Assembly: GCF_016861605.1 (NCBI RefSeq)
Contig: NZ_BOLM01000012.1
Span: 16,327-80,326, forward strand
Reading direction: 5' to 3'
DNA length: 64,000 nucleotides
Origin: Levilactobacillus wangkuiensis
Lineage (GTDB): Bacteria; Bacillota; Bacilli; Lactobacillales; Lactobacillaceae
The notes below the pieces were generated by a model. It was not told where the DNA came from. It worked only from the letters and a program-made list of their open reading frames with translations, and did not search any database. Position 1 is the first letter of the stretch. Each line of letters opens with the position of its first letter. The translations under genes were made by a program, and so were the position numbers. This document shows positions 38,022 to 47,313 of the stretch, in pieces.

Positions 38022-38861
38022 TTGAAAGTCAGAAGAAGTGACCGGTTGGTTGATATGACCCGGTATTTGTTGGAACGGCCGCATCAATTAGTCTCATTGA
38101 CATTTTTTGCAGCGCGCTACGAGTCGGCTAAGTCTTCCATTAGTGAAGACCTGACCATTTTGAAACGCACCTTCCAAGCACGGGGGACGGGTCTCTTGGA
38201 GACGGTTCCCGGCGCTGCCGGTGGGGCGCGATTCATTCCCTACATTTTGCGGGAAGAAGCCGAACAATTTGTTGATGAAATGCGGACCGAACTGTCCGAA
38301 GCTGACCGCTACCTGCCAGGGGGCTACGTTTACATGTCCGATATCCTGGGGCGGCCCTCAGCTTTGCGTCAGATTGGGCGGATCTTAGCGACCCAGTACT
38401 TGAATCAAAATGTGGACGTCGTTGTGACGGTTGCCACGAAGGGAATTCCGTTGGCACAGAGTGTTGCCAACTACCTGAACGTGCCATTTGTCATCGTGCG
38501 TCATGATTCACAAATCACGGAAGGCTCGACCGTCAGTGTGAACTACGTGTCCGGCTCAACCAAGCGCATCGAGCGGATGGCCCTGTCGAAGCGCAGTGTG
38601 AAGCCAAACTCACGCGTGTTGATCGTCGACGATTACATGAAGGGTGGCGGGACCGTTGGTGGTCTGCGCTCCTTGGTCGATGAATTCGATTCACAATTGG
38701 CTGGCGTGGCCGTCTTTGCCGAAGGCGATTTTGCCGGGCAACGGACCGTTAGCAAGTACACGTCGTTATTGAAGATTCAGACGGCGGACGAACAGATTCG
38801 CGTTTCACAAGGGAACTACTTGACCCAAATCTTTGGCGACGAAAATTCCCAATTAAATTAG
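38022..38861 (+). CDS. purR: Purine operon repressor PurR
   Basis: This 279-residue regulator has an N-terminal winged helix (KVRRSDRLVDMTRYLLERP onward, about residues 1-75) and a phosphoribosyltransferase-like domain with the PRPP loop RVLIVDDYMKGGGTVGG near residue 205. Bacillus-type PurR represses purine genes and is relieved by PRPP. The start is TTG 38022, chosen because the family begins here and GAGGTGAAG lies upstream. A PurBox-like site precedes it. glmU follows 16 nt downstream. Confidence 0.93.
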   Translation: MKVRRSDRLVDMTRYLLERPHQLVSLTFFAARYESAKSSISEDLTILKRTFQARGTGLLETVPGAAGGARFIPYILREEAEQFVDEMRTELSEADRYLPGGYVYMSDILGRPSALRQIGRILATQYLNQNVDVVVTVATKGIPLAQSVANYLNVPFVIVRHDSQITEGSTVSVNYVSGSTKRIERMALSKRSVKPNSRVLIVDDYMKGGGTVGGLRSLVDEFDSQLAGVAVFAEGDFAGQRTVSKYTSLLKIQTADEQIRVSQGNYLTQIFGDENSQLN

Positions 38862-38877
38862 CTAGGAGATATTTGGA

Positions 38878-40257
38878 ATGACTACCAGAAATACCATTAT
38901 CCTCGCTGCCGGCAAGGGCACCCGGATGAAGTCGAAGCTGTACAAAGTGTTGCATCAGGTATGTGGGAAGGCGATGGTTGACCACGTGTTGACCCAGGTC
39001 GAGCAGACCAAGATGGATAAAATCGTGACGGTCGTGGGCTACGGTGCCGACGACGTGGAAGCCACGCTGGGCAAACGGACGCAATACGCGCTGCAAGCCA
39101 AGCAAATGGGAACTGGGCACGCGGTCTTACAGACGGAACCGATGCTCAAGGATGAAGAAGGCACCACGCTGATTGTTAGTGGGGATACGCCTTTATTCCG
39201 GGCAGAGACCTTCGATGACCTCTTCGCCTACCACGAAGCTAAGCACGCGGCGGCCACCATTTTGACCTCCATTGCGCCAGATCCTACCGGTTACGGCCGG
39301 ATTGTCCGCAACAACATCGGTATCGTCGAGAAGATTGTGGAACAAAAGGATGCCAGCTCCGAAGAACAAGAAATTCACGAAATTAACACCGGGGTTTACG
39401 TTTTCGACAACCAAAAGTTGTTCAAGGCGCTTCACGAAACCTCTAACGACAACGCGCAGGGTGAATACTACCTGACCGATGTCATTGAAATCTTAAAGCG
39501 TCAGGGAGACATCGTGGCCGCTTACCAAATGGCTGACTTCGATGAATCCATGGGGGTTAACGACCGGGTTGCCTTGTCTGCAGCGACGAAGATCATGCGT
39601 AAGCGGATCAACGAAGCCCACATGCGCAACGGGGTTACCTTGATCGACCCAGAGACGACCTACATTGATGCCGGCGTGAAGATTGGTTCTGACACCATCA
39701 TCGAGCCTGGCGTGCTGTTAAAGGGCGACACGGTGATTGGCGACGACTGCTACATCGGTGCGCACTCTGAATTACGGAATGCCAAATTGGCCGACCACGT
39801 GACGGTCACGTCTTCTCTGTTAGAAGATTCCGACATGGCAGCGGGCTCAAACATTGGCCCTAACAGTCATTTGCGGCCAGAATCACACATCGGGCCAAAG
39901 GTTCACCTCGGCAATTTTGTCGAAGTGAAGAAGGCCACGATTGGTGAAGGCACCAAGGTGGGGCACCTGACTTACGTGGGGAACGCCAAGCTGGGCAAGA
40001 ACATCAACGTTGGTTGTGGCGTGGTCTTCGTCAACTACGACGGCAAGAACAAGCACGAGACGGTGGTGGGCGACGACGCCTTCATCGGGTCTAACTCGAA
40101 CTTGGTTGCGCCATTGGACGTGGCGGATCACAGTTTCATCGCTGCCGGTTCGACGATTACCGACGCCGTAAATAAATACGACATGGCAATTGCCCGGGAA
40201 CGGCAGACAAATAAGCCTAATTATTATCAAAAACTGCCATATCGTGGCGAAGATTAA
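38878..40257 (+). CDS. glmU: Bifunctional UDP-GlcNAc pyrophosphorylase / GlcN-1-P acetyltransferase
   Basis: This 459-residue enzyme makes UDP-GlcNAc. The N-terminal uridyltransferase has [15 protein letters not shown]; the C-terminal half is a left-handed beta-helix of hexapeptide repeats (for example [13 protein letters not shown]), with acetyltransferase residues in [13 protein letters not shown] and [13 protein letters not shown]. Length is standard. It lies between purR and prs, the conserved Firmicutes order, linking cell-wall precursor and PRPP supply. Confidence 0.97.
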   Translation: MTTRNTIILAAGKGTRMKSKLYKVLHQVCGKAMVDHVLTQVEQTKMDKIVTVVGYGADDVEATLGKRTQYALQAKQMGTGHAVLQTEPMLKDEEGTTLIVSGDTPLFRAETFDDLFAYHEAKHAAATILTSIAPDPTGYGRIVRNNIGIVEKIVEQKDASSEEQEIHEINTGVYVFDNQKLFKALHETSNDNAQGEYYLTDVIEILKRQGDIVAAYQMADFDESMGVNDRVALSAATKIMRKRINEAHMRNGVTLIDPETTYIDAGVKIGSDTIIEPGVLLKGDTVIGDDCYIGAHSELRNAKLADHVTVTSSLLEDSDMAAGSNIGPNSHLRPESHIGPKVHLGNFVEVKKATIGEGTKVGHLTYVGNAKLGKNINVGCGVVFVNYDGKNKHETVVGDDAFIGSNSNLVAPLDVADHSFIAAGSTITDAVNKYDMAIARERQTNKPNYYQKLPYRGED

Positions 40258-40340
40258 GCCGAAGGTCTTGTGTTTCCCGACCCGATAGCATAAAATTGTT
40301 GTAGGAAATTCAGGCAGACTATAGGCTATTGGAGGAAATT

Positions 40341-41321
40341 ATGGCTACGCAATATTTTGACCCTAAACTAAAGATTTTTGCGTTGAACTCCAACAAACCG
40401 TTGGCAGAAAAAATTGCTAACGAAGTTGGTGTCGAATTAGGGAAAACCTCGGTGGACCGATTCAGCGACGGCGAAATTCGAATTAACATCGAACAGAGTG
40501 TGCGGGGCAGTCACGTTTACGTGATTCAGTCCACGTCAGCACCCGTCAACGACAATTTGATGGAACTGTTGATCATGATCGATGCGTTACGACGGGCAAG
40601 TGCGGCTACCATCAACGTGGTCATTCCGTACTACGGCTACGCGCGGCAAGATCGTAAAGCGCGTTCCCGCGAACCAATCACGGCGAAATTAGTCGCTAAC
40701 ATGTTACAAACGGCCGGTGTGACCCGGGTTTTAGCATTAGACCTGCATGCCGCCCAAATTCAAGGATTCTTCGACGTGCCAGTTGACCATTTGATGGGCG
40801 CACCGCTGTTAGCGGACTACTTCATCAACAGTGGTTTGGCTGAAGATGCTGTTGTTGTGTCACCTGACCATGGTGGTGTGACGCGGGCACGGGCATTAGC
40901 TGAATTCTTGAAGGCCCCAATTGCCATTATCGACAAGCGGCGGCCAAAGGCGAACGTGGCTGAAATCATGAACATCATCGGTGATGTCAAAGGCAAACGT
41001 TGCATCATGATCGATGATATGATCGATACGGCCGGGACGATTACTTTGGGTTCGCAAGCCTTAATGGATGCGGGCGCCAAGGAAGTCTACGCTAGCTGTA
41101 CCCACCCAGTCTTGTCTGGGCCAGCCATTGAACGAATCGAGAAGTCACCAATCAAGAAATTGGTTGTGACGGATTCCATTCAATTGACCGCCGACAAGCA
41201 AATCGATAAGATCGAACAAATTTCAGTCGGTCCGCTGATTGGTCAAGCCATCAAGCGAATCAACGAAAACCGGCCAGTCAGCCCATTGTTCAAGAACCGT
41301 TTCCGGAGTCACGAACAATAA
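40341..41321 (+). CDS. prs: Ribose-phosphate pyrophosphokinase (PRPP synthetase)
   Basis: This 326-residue class I PRPP synthetase has [16 protein letters not shown], the ATP-site [12 protein letters not shown], the metal-binding [18 protein letters not shown] and the PRPP loop [11 protein letters not shown]. It makes PRPP from ribose-5-phosphate and ATP for purines, pyrimidines and NAD. ATG 40341 has TTGGAGG upstream. The product feeds PurR, encoded two genes upstream. A terminator and a family B repeat follow. Confidence 0.97.
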   Translation: MATQYFDPKLKIFALNSNKPLAEKIANEVGVELGKTSVDRFSDGEIRINIEQSVRGSHVYVIQSTSAPVNDNLMELLIMIDALRRASAATINVVIPYYGYARQDRKARSREPITAKLVANMLQTAGVTRVLALDLHAAQIQGFFDVPVDHLMGAPLLADYFINSGLAEDAVVVSPDHGGVTRARALAEFLKAPIAIIDKRRPKANVAEIMNIIGDVKGKRCIMIDDMIDTAGTITLGSQALMDAGAKEVYASCTHPVLSGPAIERIEKSPIKKLVVTDSIQLTADKQIDKIEQISVGPLIGQAIKRINENRPVSPLFKNRFRSHEQ

Positions 41322-41332
41322 AAAGATACGGA

Positions 41333-41375
41333 GAGACTCAAGTGGCGCGGTGGTGCGTGGCTTGGGTCTTTTTTA
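41333..41375 (+). terminator. Terminator of prs
   Basis: GACTCAAG and CTTGGGTC arms are followed by TTTTTT. Confidence 0.75.
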
Positions 41376-41680
41376 GAGTGCGGAGCGGGGCGTTTAACTG
41401 GCGAGCATTAACGGCGTAACGGGAATGACCCCGGGCTTGGAGCGTTTCCGTTACGGTGTTAAGCGGAACCAGTTGCCCCGCGTAGCACGTTTCGGAGGCT
41501 GCCAGTACCGGGATAGTGCCGTGGAGAACAAGTCCAAAGCACTAAAGCAATCTAGACGAAATACTTGGGTCATTGTTTAGTCGGGGTTAAGCGCAGGGAC
41601 CTGGCTCGTGGAGCACGTTTCAAAGTCCGCCAGTACCGGAACAGTTCTACACAGAACCAATTTAACGAAATAAACGGGTA
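41374..41680 (+). repeat. Repeat family B, copy 2 (two units)
   Basis: GGGGC...AACTGG (41387-41401) pairs with CCAGTTGCCCC (41469-41479), and GTAACGG with CCGTTAC inside. A second partial unit starts near 41580 (GGGGTTAAGCGCAGGGACCTGG). It directly follows the prs terminator. Confidence 0.8.
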
Positions 41681-41754
41681 TAATATTAACCAAAACCAGC
41701 ACCACCCAACCGAAAAATCATCAAATAACCAAGTCAAATCAAAGGATGAAGCGA

Positions 41755-42108
41755 ATGAAAAACTGGAAAAGAGCGGCAACCGGAACCGTAGCGGCGGGGC
41801 TGTTAGTTGCGTTAGTCATGAAAATTTTAGGCCAATCGTTTATGGTCATTGGGAACCTCTTGTTCATGGTGGGCCTGTTACTCATCATGTTTGGTGGCAT
41901 TTGCGTTTTGGCTAAAGGGCACTTGTTTACCGGGTGGCGGCATCTCTGGCATCGCAAGGAAAAGGTTGAGCCACTGCCAGGTGAAAAGGTGCCGGTGCGG
42001 CAAGTTGCTAGTACTAAAAATGCGCCCATCGTGGTCAACACGTTGGCCCGCTTCGGACTGGTTAGTGGCGCCTGTTACCTGATTTTAGGGGTCGTTTTTA
42101 CAATTTAA
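41755..42108 (+). CDS. DUF3899-like small membrane protein
   Basis: This 117-residue protein has three hydrophobic segments (about residues 10-27, 33-52 and 95-115) and a basic-to-mixed loop between the last two. It resembles DUF3899 proteins of lactobacilli, whose role is unknown. ATG 41755 is chosen because AAAGGA ends just before the other ATG at 41746. A terminator follows. Confidence 0.65.
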   Translation: MKNWKRAATGTVAAGLLVALVMKILGQSFMVIGNLLFMVGLLLIMFGGICVLAKGHLFTGWRHLWHRKEKVEPLPGEKVPVRQVASTKNAPIVVNTLARFGLVSGACYLILGVVFTI

Positions 42109-42116
42109 CTTACTTT

Positions 42117-42157
42117 GAAGAGTCCGTGGTCGTGATGACTGAGGGCTCTTTTTTTGA
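42117..42157 (+). terminator. Terminator after the DUF3899-like gene
   Basis: AAGAGTCC and GGGCTCTT pair around a GTCGTGATGAC segment and are followed by TTTTT. Confidence 0.75.
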
Positions 42158-42217
42158 CGAAAATTTCTGGCAAAATAAAAAATCGCCCAAATAGTTGGCG
42201 ATTTTGGCAAAGTCAGT

Positions 42218-43114
42218 TTAGTTGGTTTGCTTGAGGCGTAAGAGGTCGTGCAAAGCCGGATTTTTATTTTTGGGATCATAGACCATGACGATTTGATATT
42301 GTTGCGAGTCAAGGGCAAAGGGCCGGTAAACGATGTCCGGGGTGTCAGCGGGTCCATTTTCTAAGAGCCCGGCCGGATAGAATGCCACGGCTTGATTGAG
42401 GGCTACCAGCAATTGCATTTGTTCAATGCTGGATACGCGTAACACATGGTCAGCCTGTTGACCCTGAGGCAGGCTAGCGAGAAAGCTTTCCAACAGAAAA
42501 GTTGAGCTTTCCGGGCTGTAGTATAAAATCGGTGTTTCCTGCAGGTCGGCCACGTTGATCTTAGCTTGTTGGGCGAGGGGGTTATCCCGGCCGAGGCCCA
42601 AGACCATTTCGCCGGTGAAGACGGGGAGTACGGTGAGACCGGTTGTTTCTGGAAGGGTGGCGTTTCCGTAGGCAATCGAGTAGGCAATGTCCAAAGAACC
42701 CCGGTGAATGCTCTTGATTAGGTGTTCATTGCTTTCCTCACGAACGGTGACGTGAACGTCGGGATGCGATTGCTTTAGGGTTCGCATATCAGCCGTAAGC
42801 AGGTGACTCTCAAAAATGGAGAAGTAACCAATCTGTAGCGTTTGGCTGGTGAGTCGGTCCAGTCCGTGAAGCTCGTGAACGGCATTGTTATAATGATTCA
42901 CAATGTCTTGCGCCTCCGCCCAGAAGAATTGTCCCTGGGTATTAAGCGTAATGGCATTAGCTTTGCGTTGAAAGAGGGTGACGCCTAGTTCGGACTCAAG
43001 TTGCCGAATCTGTTTGGAGACGGCCCGTTGCGAGATGAAGTGCCGGTCGGCAACCTGCTTGAAACTGCCGTATTGCGCGACTTCGAGAAATAAGTGAAGG
43101 TGTTCTAAATCCAC
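42218..43114 (-). CDS. LysR-family transcriptional regulator
   Basis: This 298-residue protein has the LysR helix-turn-helix at the N terminus (FKQVADRHFISQRAVSKQIR) and a periplasmic-binding-like effector domain after residue 90. The start is GTG 43114 with AGGAGGAACC upstream. It diverges from the FAD-oxidoreductase/FMN-reductase pair and probably controls them. The repeated ATATTAACA at 43168-43186 is a candidate binding region. Confidence 0.9.
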   Translation of the reverse strand: MDLEHLHLFLEVAQYGSFKQVADRHFISQRAVSKQIRQLESELGVTLFQRKANAITLNTQGQFFWAEAQDIVNHYNNAVHELHGLDRLTSQTLQIGYFSIFESHLLTADMRTLKQSHPDVHVTVREESNEHLIKSIHRGSLDIAYSIAYGNATLPETTGLTVLPVFTGEMVLGLGRDNPLAQQAKINVADLQETPILYYSPESSTFLLESFLASLPQGQQADHVLRVSSIEQMQLLVALNQAVAFYPAGLLENGPADTPDIVYRPFALDSQQYQIVMVYDPKNKNPALHDLLRLKQTN

Positions 43115-43167
43115 GATGGTTCCTCCTAGGGGGCTTATTTGGTTCGCCTGACGAATTCTTTTGTGAC

Positions 43168-43187
43168 TATATTAACATATATTAACA
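43168..43187. promoter_or_regulatory. Candidate LysR binding region
   Basis: ATATTAACAT followed by ATATTAACAG forms two direct 9-nt repeats in the divergent gap between the LysR gene and the FAD-oxidoreductase gene. Binding is inferred from position and repetition. Confidence 0.45.
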
Positions 43188-43282
43188 GGTTAGAATGAAG
43201 TCATTCGTTAATCAATTAGTTCAACCGATATTTTTTTATAACTTATTGTGTAAAAATTCACTAACAAGATGGAGGAATAATG

Positions 43283-44761
43283 ATGTCTATCCCAAATGAA
43301 AAAAGTTATGATGTTGTCGTTGCTGGTACCGGTGCTGCCGGTATGTCAGCCGCTTTGACCGCTGCGCAACAAGGCCTTAAGGTTTTATTGCTGGAAAAGG
43401 GTCACACGACTGGTGGAAGCAGTAACTATACGGAAGGCTTGTTCGCCGTTGATTCTTACTTACAGAAGGACGCTGGCATTCACGTTTCTGGGACGGAAGT
43501 CTTAAAGGAAGAAGTTGCCTACTCCAAGTACAAGGCCGATTCCAGAATTTGGCGGAAGTACGTCGATGCTAGTGCCGACAACGTGCAATGGTTAGCCGAC
43601 CAAGGCGTTGAGTACGAAGGTGTTCAAGCAATGGGCGACGGTGAAGCCACCTGGCACATTTACAAGGGGATGGGGAACCAAGTCATCCATGGTGCCCTGC
43701 AACCTAAGGCGGAAGAAGCTGGTGTCGAAATCTTAACGTCAACTTCAGCACAGGGCCTGCATCGTAATGACAACGGTGAAATCACGGCCGTTGATGTGAA
43801 GGATGAAGATTCTGGTAAAGTCGTTGAGATCCAAACACCCGCAGTTGTCATGGCCACTGGTGGTTACCTCAACAATCCTAAGATGATGTCAGAGTTGACG
43901 GCTTACGACACGGACCGGTTAATTCCCGTTAGTTCTGGTAAAGGAACCGGCGATGGGTTACAAATGGCCTGGGACGCGGGCGCTAAGCCTTCTGGTACGG
44001 GGACTGCAATGCTTTTTGGCGGCTACTTGAAAGATCCGGACGAACCTTCATTCAAGTTCATGGGCTCACAAATGAACGCTGCAGCCGGCCAACAACCTTT
44101 GCTATGGGTCAACGAAAAGGGTGAACGTTTCGTTGATGAAAGTGTCGTTTACAACTTCTCCTACGCGGGTAACGCCATGTACACCCAAAACGCCGTCTAC
44201 AGTATTCTGGATCAAGGCGTCATCGACCGGATGGCAACTGAAGGAAACTTCATGGGCTTAGGCGTTTACGTTAAGCGTGGTGAAAAGATGACGAAGCTCC
44301 AAGACGAAATTGATGCCGCTGTCGCCGCTGACAAGCCATTCATTTTCAAGGCGGACACGTTAGAAGAGTTGGCCGAGAAGATGGGGATGCCTGTTGCCCA
44401 ACTTAGCCAGACGATTCACCAATACAACCAATCAGCCGAAAAGGGCGAAGATGATTTGTTTGGGAAGGACGCGGCCTACCTGGTGCCGGTCAACCAAGGA
44501 CCTTACTACGGCTTCAAGCTGAACACGGGGGCTTTCTGTACGATGGGTGGTCTACAAGTGACGCCAGAAAATGAAGTTTTGGATAATGAGGGCCAAGTGA
44601 TTCCCGGACTGTACGCGGCCGGAAATGATTCCTCTGGTTTGGTTGGGGACACCTATGGTCCGAACATGCCAGGGACGTGCGTGGGTTACGCTTTCTATTC
44701 AGGGCGAAATGCCGGGCAAAGCATTGCCAGCTATTTGAAAGTGGCAGAGGAGACAGCCTAA
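43283..44761 (+). CDS. FAD-dependent oxidoreductase, fumarate-reductase/KstD-like fold
   Basis: This 492-residue flavoprotein has the FAD motif VVVAGTGAAGMSAALTAA, LLLEKGHTTGGSS and the late GLYAAGNDSSGLVG. It is the flavin domain alone: no FMN-binding, heme or signal peptide part. The HHTMGG motif of fumarate reductases reads FCTMGG here, and the substrate Arg/His segment (usually GGVHG-NRLGG) reads SGLVGDTYGPNMPG. A true fumarate reductase is therefore unlikely, and another alkene reductase or dehydrogenase is more probable. GGAGG is upstream. The FMN reductase gene overlaps its stop. Confidence 0.82.
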   Translation: MSIPNEKSYDVVVAGTGAAGMSAALTAAQQGLKVLLLEKGHTTGGSSNYTEGLFAVDSYLQKDAGIHVSGTEVLKEEVAYSKYKADSRIWRKYVDASADNVQWLADQGVEYEGVQAMGDGEATWHIYKGMGNQVIHGALQPKAEEAGVEILTSTSAQGLHRNDNGEITAVDVKDEDSGKVVEIQTPAVVMATGGYLNNPKMMSELTAYDTDRLIPVSSGKGTGDGLQMAWDAGAKPSGTGTAMLFGGYLKDPDEPSFKFMGSQMNAAAGQQPLLWVNEKGERFVDESVVYNFSYAGNAMYTQNAVYSILDQGVIDRMATEGNFMGLGVYVKRGEKMTKLQDEIDAAVAADKPFIFKADTLEELAEKMGMPVAQLSQTIHQYNQSAEKGEDDLFGKDAAYLVPVNQGPYYGFKLNTGAFCTMGGLQVTPENEVLDNEGQVIPGLYAAGNDSSGLVGDTYGPNMPGTCVGYAFYSGRNAGQSIASYLKVAEETA

Positions 44762-45318
44762 TGAAAATTATTGGTTTAGTTGGGAACAACGCCGACTTCT
44801 CTTACAATCGCTTATTACTACAGTTCATGGCCCAGCATTTTACGACGGACGTGACGATTGAGGTCCAGGAAATTAAAGAGCTGCCTTTATTCAACGAATC
44901 AACGGCCCAACCAACGCCGGCGTGTGTCGTTGCCATGGCAGATAAGATTGCGGCGGCAGACGGCGTGGTCATTGCGACACCAGAATATGACCACTCGATT
45001 CCAGCCAGCCTCAAGAATTGTTTGGAATGGCTGTCCTACGCGGCACACCCCTTTGCGGATAAGCCCGTGATGGTGGTCGGCGCGTCACTTGGTCAACAGG
45101 GGACGTCATTCGCCCAAACGCAGTTACGAGAAATCTTAAATTCCCCTGGGTTGAACGCGCACGTTCTGTCAGGAAATCAATTTATGATGGGCTTCGCGAA
45201 ACAACAATTCAACGAAGCAGGTCAGTTAACCGACGACCGGACACTGAAATTTTTGACGACGTGTTTCGAAACGTTCCAGCAGTTTATTCAAGCACACCGG
45301 TTAGTTCCGGCTGAATAG
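44761..45318 (+). CDS. NAD(P)H-dependent FMN reductase
   Basis: This 185-residue flavodoxin-fold protein starts MKIIGLVGNNADFSYNRLLL and has the family motif ATPEYDHSIPASLKNCLEW. It reduces FMN or a quinone with NAD(P)H. The ATG overlaps the stop of the FAD-oxidoreductase (TAATG), so the two are translationally coupled. It may pass electrons to that enzyme through free reduced flavin. Confidence 0.88.
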   Translation: MKIIGLVGNNADFSYNRLLLQFMAQHFTTDVTIEVQEIKELPLFNESTAQPTPACVVAMADKIAAADGVVIATPEYDHSIPASLKNCLEWLSYAAHPFADKPVMVVGASLGQQGTSFAQTQLREILNSPGLNAHVLSGNQFMMGFAKQQFNEAGQLTDDRTLKFLTTCFETFQQFIQAHRLVPAE

Positions 45319-45518
45319 GCAAATTAAATAGATCAGTTATGCGGGACACTTCCAGTTAGGGGGTGTCCTTTTTTCGTGGTCGTCCAGGGGCTTAACTAGT
45401 TTGATAGCCAATACGATCCCACTATTCAACGAACGCTTGTTCTGATATAGTAGGCCATACACCAGAACAGATTGGTGATATAACAGTATTTGTAGGCAGG
45501 TTGAAGGAGGCTTCCATA

Positions 45519-45812
45519 TTGAGCAGAAAAGGGTTCCCTCTGAATCGGGACTATGTGTCAAAACCAGGGGAGATATTGGCGGAATCATTAGCGGCTTTGG
45601 GCATTTCACCAGGCGAATTGGCCCGGCGAACAGCTATATCACCCGATTACGTTGCGGCGGTTCTAAGCGGGGATGCACGGATAACTGTGGCCTTTGCAGA
45701 AAAATTGGCGACCGTCATCGCTATGGAACCGGGATTCTGGTTGCGACTGGATAAAAACTACCAATATTTCAAGCAGCATGGCCGTGAAATGCCCCAGCAT
45801 TTGAAAAAATAA
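45519..45812 (+). CDS. HigA-like XRE-family protein, orphan
   Basis: This 97-residue protein has a helix-turn-helix of the HigA antitoxin type: PGEILAESLAALGISPGELA, then ISPDYVAAVLSGDARIT and MEPGFWLRLDKNY. The start is TTG 45519, 8 nt after GAAGGAGG. No HigB-type toxin gene is adjacent. It may be a solo regulator or a remnant of a toxin-antitoxin pair. Confidence 0.75.
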   Translation: MSRKGFPLNRDYVSKPGEILAESLAALGISPGELARRTAISPDYVAAVLSGDARITVAFAEKLATVIAMEPGFWLRLDKNYQYFKQHGREMPQHLKK

Positions 45813-45815
45813 GCC

Positions 45816-45856
45816 AACAAAAAATCGGAGCTTCCCGATGGACACTCCGATATCAG
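45816..45856 (-). terminator. Terminator of the MerR gene
   Basis: Read on the minus strand, ATCGGAGTGTCC...CTCCGAT is followed by TTTTTTG. On the plus strand it could also end the HigA-like gene, though no T-run is present there. Confidence 0.65.
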
Positions 45857-45905
45857 GGTTGCAGCATAGCGGCTATCTCCTCGCGGCACGGGCCACGGTC
45901 TTGGG

Positions 45906-46322
45906 TTAAACGACTTGATCGTCCAACTCACCAATCTCTTCGATCATGGCGTCTAGTTCACTCTTGGATAGGGTGGAGGTCGTGAGGGCCTCAGCCATTT
46001 GGTCGGTCAAGACGGCGAGTTCGGCGTAAAAATGTTGGTTATCAATGAACTGCGCGTGCTTTCCCGTGATGAACCGGAGGGTATCGGCACAGCAGGTGGC
46101 ACAGACATTGGCCGAGCGTAGGTGGAGGATGTCTTGGATTTCATCCAAAGGTAGGCCTGCACGTTTGAGACTATGGATGATGCGGTAGGTGGTGAGGTCT
46201 TCGACCGTGTATTGGCGGTAATTGCCGTTGGTGCGACCCGGCACAAGAATGCCCATCTTCTCGTAAAAGCGCAGGGTGTCTGGATGACAATCCACCTTTT
46301 CAGCGAATTCTTTTATATTCAT
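45906..46322 (-). CDS. MerR-family regulator with a Cys-rich motif
   Basis: This 138-residue protein has the MerR winged helix (NIKEFAEKVDCHPDTLRFYE, then GNYRQYTVEDL) and a dimer helix. The segment NVCATCCAD near residue 75 places three cysteines at the start of the effector part, suggesting metal or thiol sensing. No obvious target gene is adjacent, so it may act elsewhere or only on itself. The ATG has an AGAGGAG-type site upstream. Confidence 0.82.
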   Translation of the reverse strand: MNIKEFAEKVDCHPDTLRFYEKMGILVPGRTNGNYRQYTVEDLTTYRIIHSLKRAGLPLDEIQDILHLRSANVCATCCADTLRFITGKHAQFIDNQHFYAELAVLTDQMAEALTTSTLSKSELDAMIEEIGELDDQVV

Positions 46323-46427
46323 AAGCCATTCATCTCCTCTGATTGCGACAAGATTACCACGTGAGTTAATGATAGGGTTAAGAAATGCTACCTGAATCGG
46401 GATTTTAACCGAGGTTCGGTGAGTTAA

Positions 46428-46464
46428 TTAAAAAATCGACTTATCCGCTTAGCGGGTAAGTCGA
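46428..46464 (-). terminator. Terminator of the HAD/HD/lipL gene group
   Basis: ATCGACTTATCCGCT and AGCGGGTAAGTCGAT pair; on the minus strand this is followed by TTTTTTAATT. Confidence 0.85.
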
Positions 46465-46482
46465 TAACGGGTCAGATTAGTT

Positions 46483-47292
46483 TTACTGTAGGGCATACTT
46501 CCGAATGGCGGCAGCAACACCATTTTCGGCGTTCGTCAGGGTGACCGCTTGGGCCGCTTCCTTGACCTCGTCGATGGCATTGCCCATGGCGACCCCTAAA
46601 CCAGCGTATTTGATCATGGTCAGGTCGTTGCCTTGGTCACCTAAGGTCATCACGTCGTCAGCGGTCAGCCCCAACTGGGTAACCAGTTCGCCCAGGGTGC
46701 CGCCCTTGCTGGCATGATTGTTCATGACTTCAATAAAGTAGGGCGCACTTTGGACCACGCTGAAGCGCTCCTTAAAACTCTGGGGCATGTTGGCCTTAAC
46801 CCGGTCAATCACGGCGGGGTCGTCAACAAACATGGCCTTAGAAATCGTCAGGTTGCGAGGGGTCTCACTGACTTCGCGGTACCGAATCAACATCCGGACC
46901 AAGTAGCTTTCCGCAATGGTGTAGGCGCTAATATTTTTGTTGGCCGTGTAGATGTAGTCGGGTGTTTCAATTTGGAAATGCGATTGCAGCTTGCGGGACA
47001 AGCTTTCCAGGTCAATGTAGTCGTCATAGGTCAATGAATGATTGGTGAGGACCTTACCCGAAATTGTTTGGGCGACGGAACCATTAAAGGTGATGGCGTA
47101 TTGGTCGTCACCGCTGATTCCCATGGCGTCGAGGTAAGGTTGGACACCGGTCAAGGGCCGGCCGGTGCACAGAACGACCTTGATGCCTTGGGCTTTAGCC
47201 GCTTGTACGGCGTCAATCGTTTCTTGGGCCAGCTCGTTCTTTTCGTTGAGTAGCGTGCCGTCGATGTCAATCGCAATTAATTTGATGGTCAT
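46483..47292 (-). CDS. Cof-type HAD phosphatase 1
   Basis: This 269-residue sugar-phosphatase-like enzyme has motif [16 protein letters not shown], the type IIB cap, and motif [16 protein letters not shown]. It acts on sugar phosphates or flavin/nucleotide phosphates; substrate unknown. It is closely related to the next gene upstream (47314-48126), sharing [14 protein letters not shown] and GVQPYL segments, so the pair is a tandem duplication. It is the last gene of a likely minus-strand operon. Confidence 0.88.
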   Translation of the reverse strand: MTIKLIAIDIDGTLLNEKNELAQETIDAVQAAKAQGIKVVLCTGRPLTGVQPYLDAMGISGDDQYAITFNGSVAQTISGKVLTNHSLTYDDYIDLESLSRKLQSHFQIETPDYIYTANKNISAYTIAESYLVRMLIRYREVSETPRNLTISKAMFVDDPAVIDRVKANMPQSFKERFSVVQSAPYFIEVMNNHASKGGTLGELVTQLGLTADDVMTLGDQGNDLTMIKYAGLGVAMGNAIDEVKEAAQAVTLTNAENGVAAAIRKYALQ

Positions 47293-47313
47293 GGATGCGT
47301 CTCCTTTAGGTAA

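Noticed and set aside
43283..44761. Respiratory fumarate reductase
   Set aside because: The fumarate-binding His and Arg motifs are missing, and there is no heme, FMN-linked domain or signal peptide.
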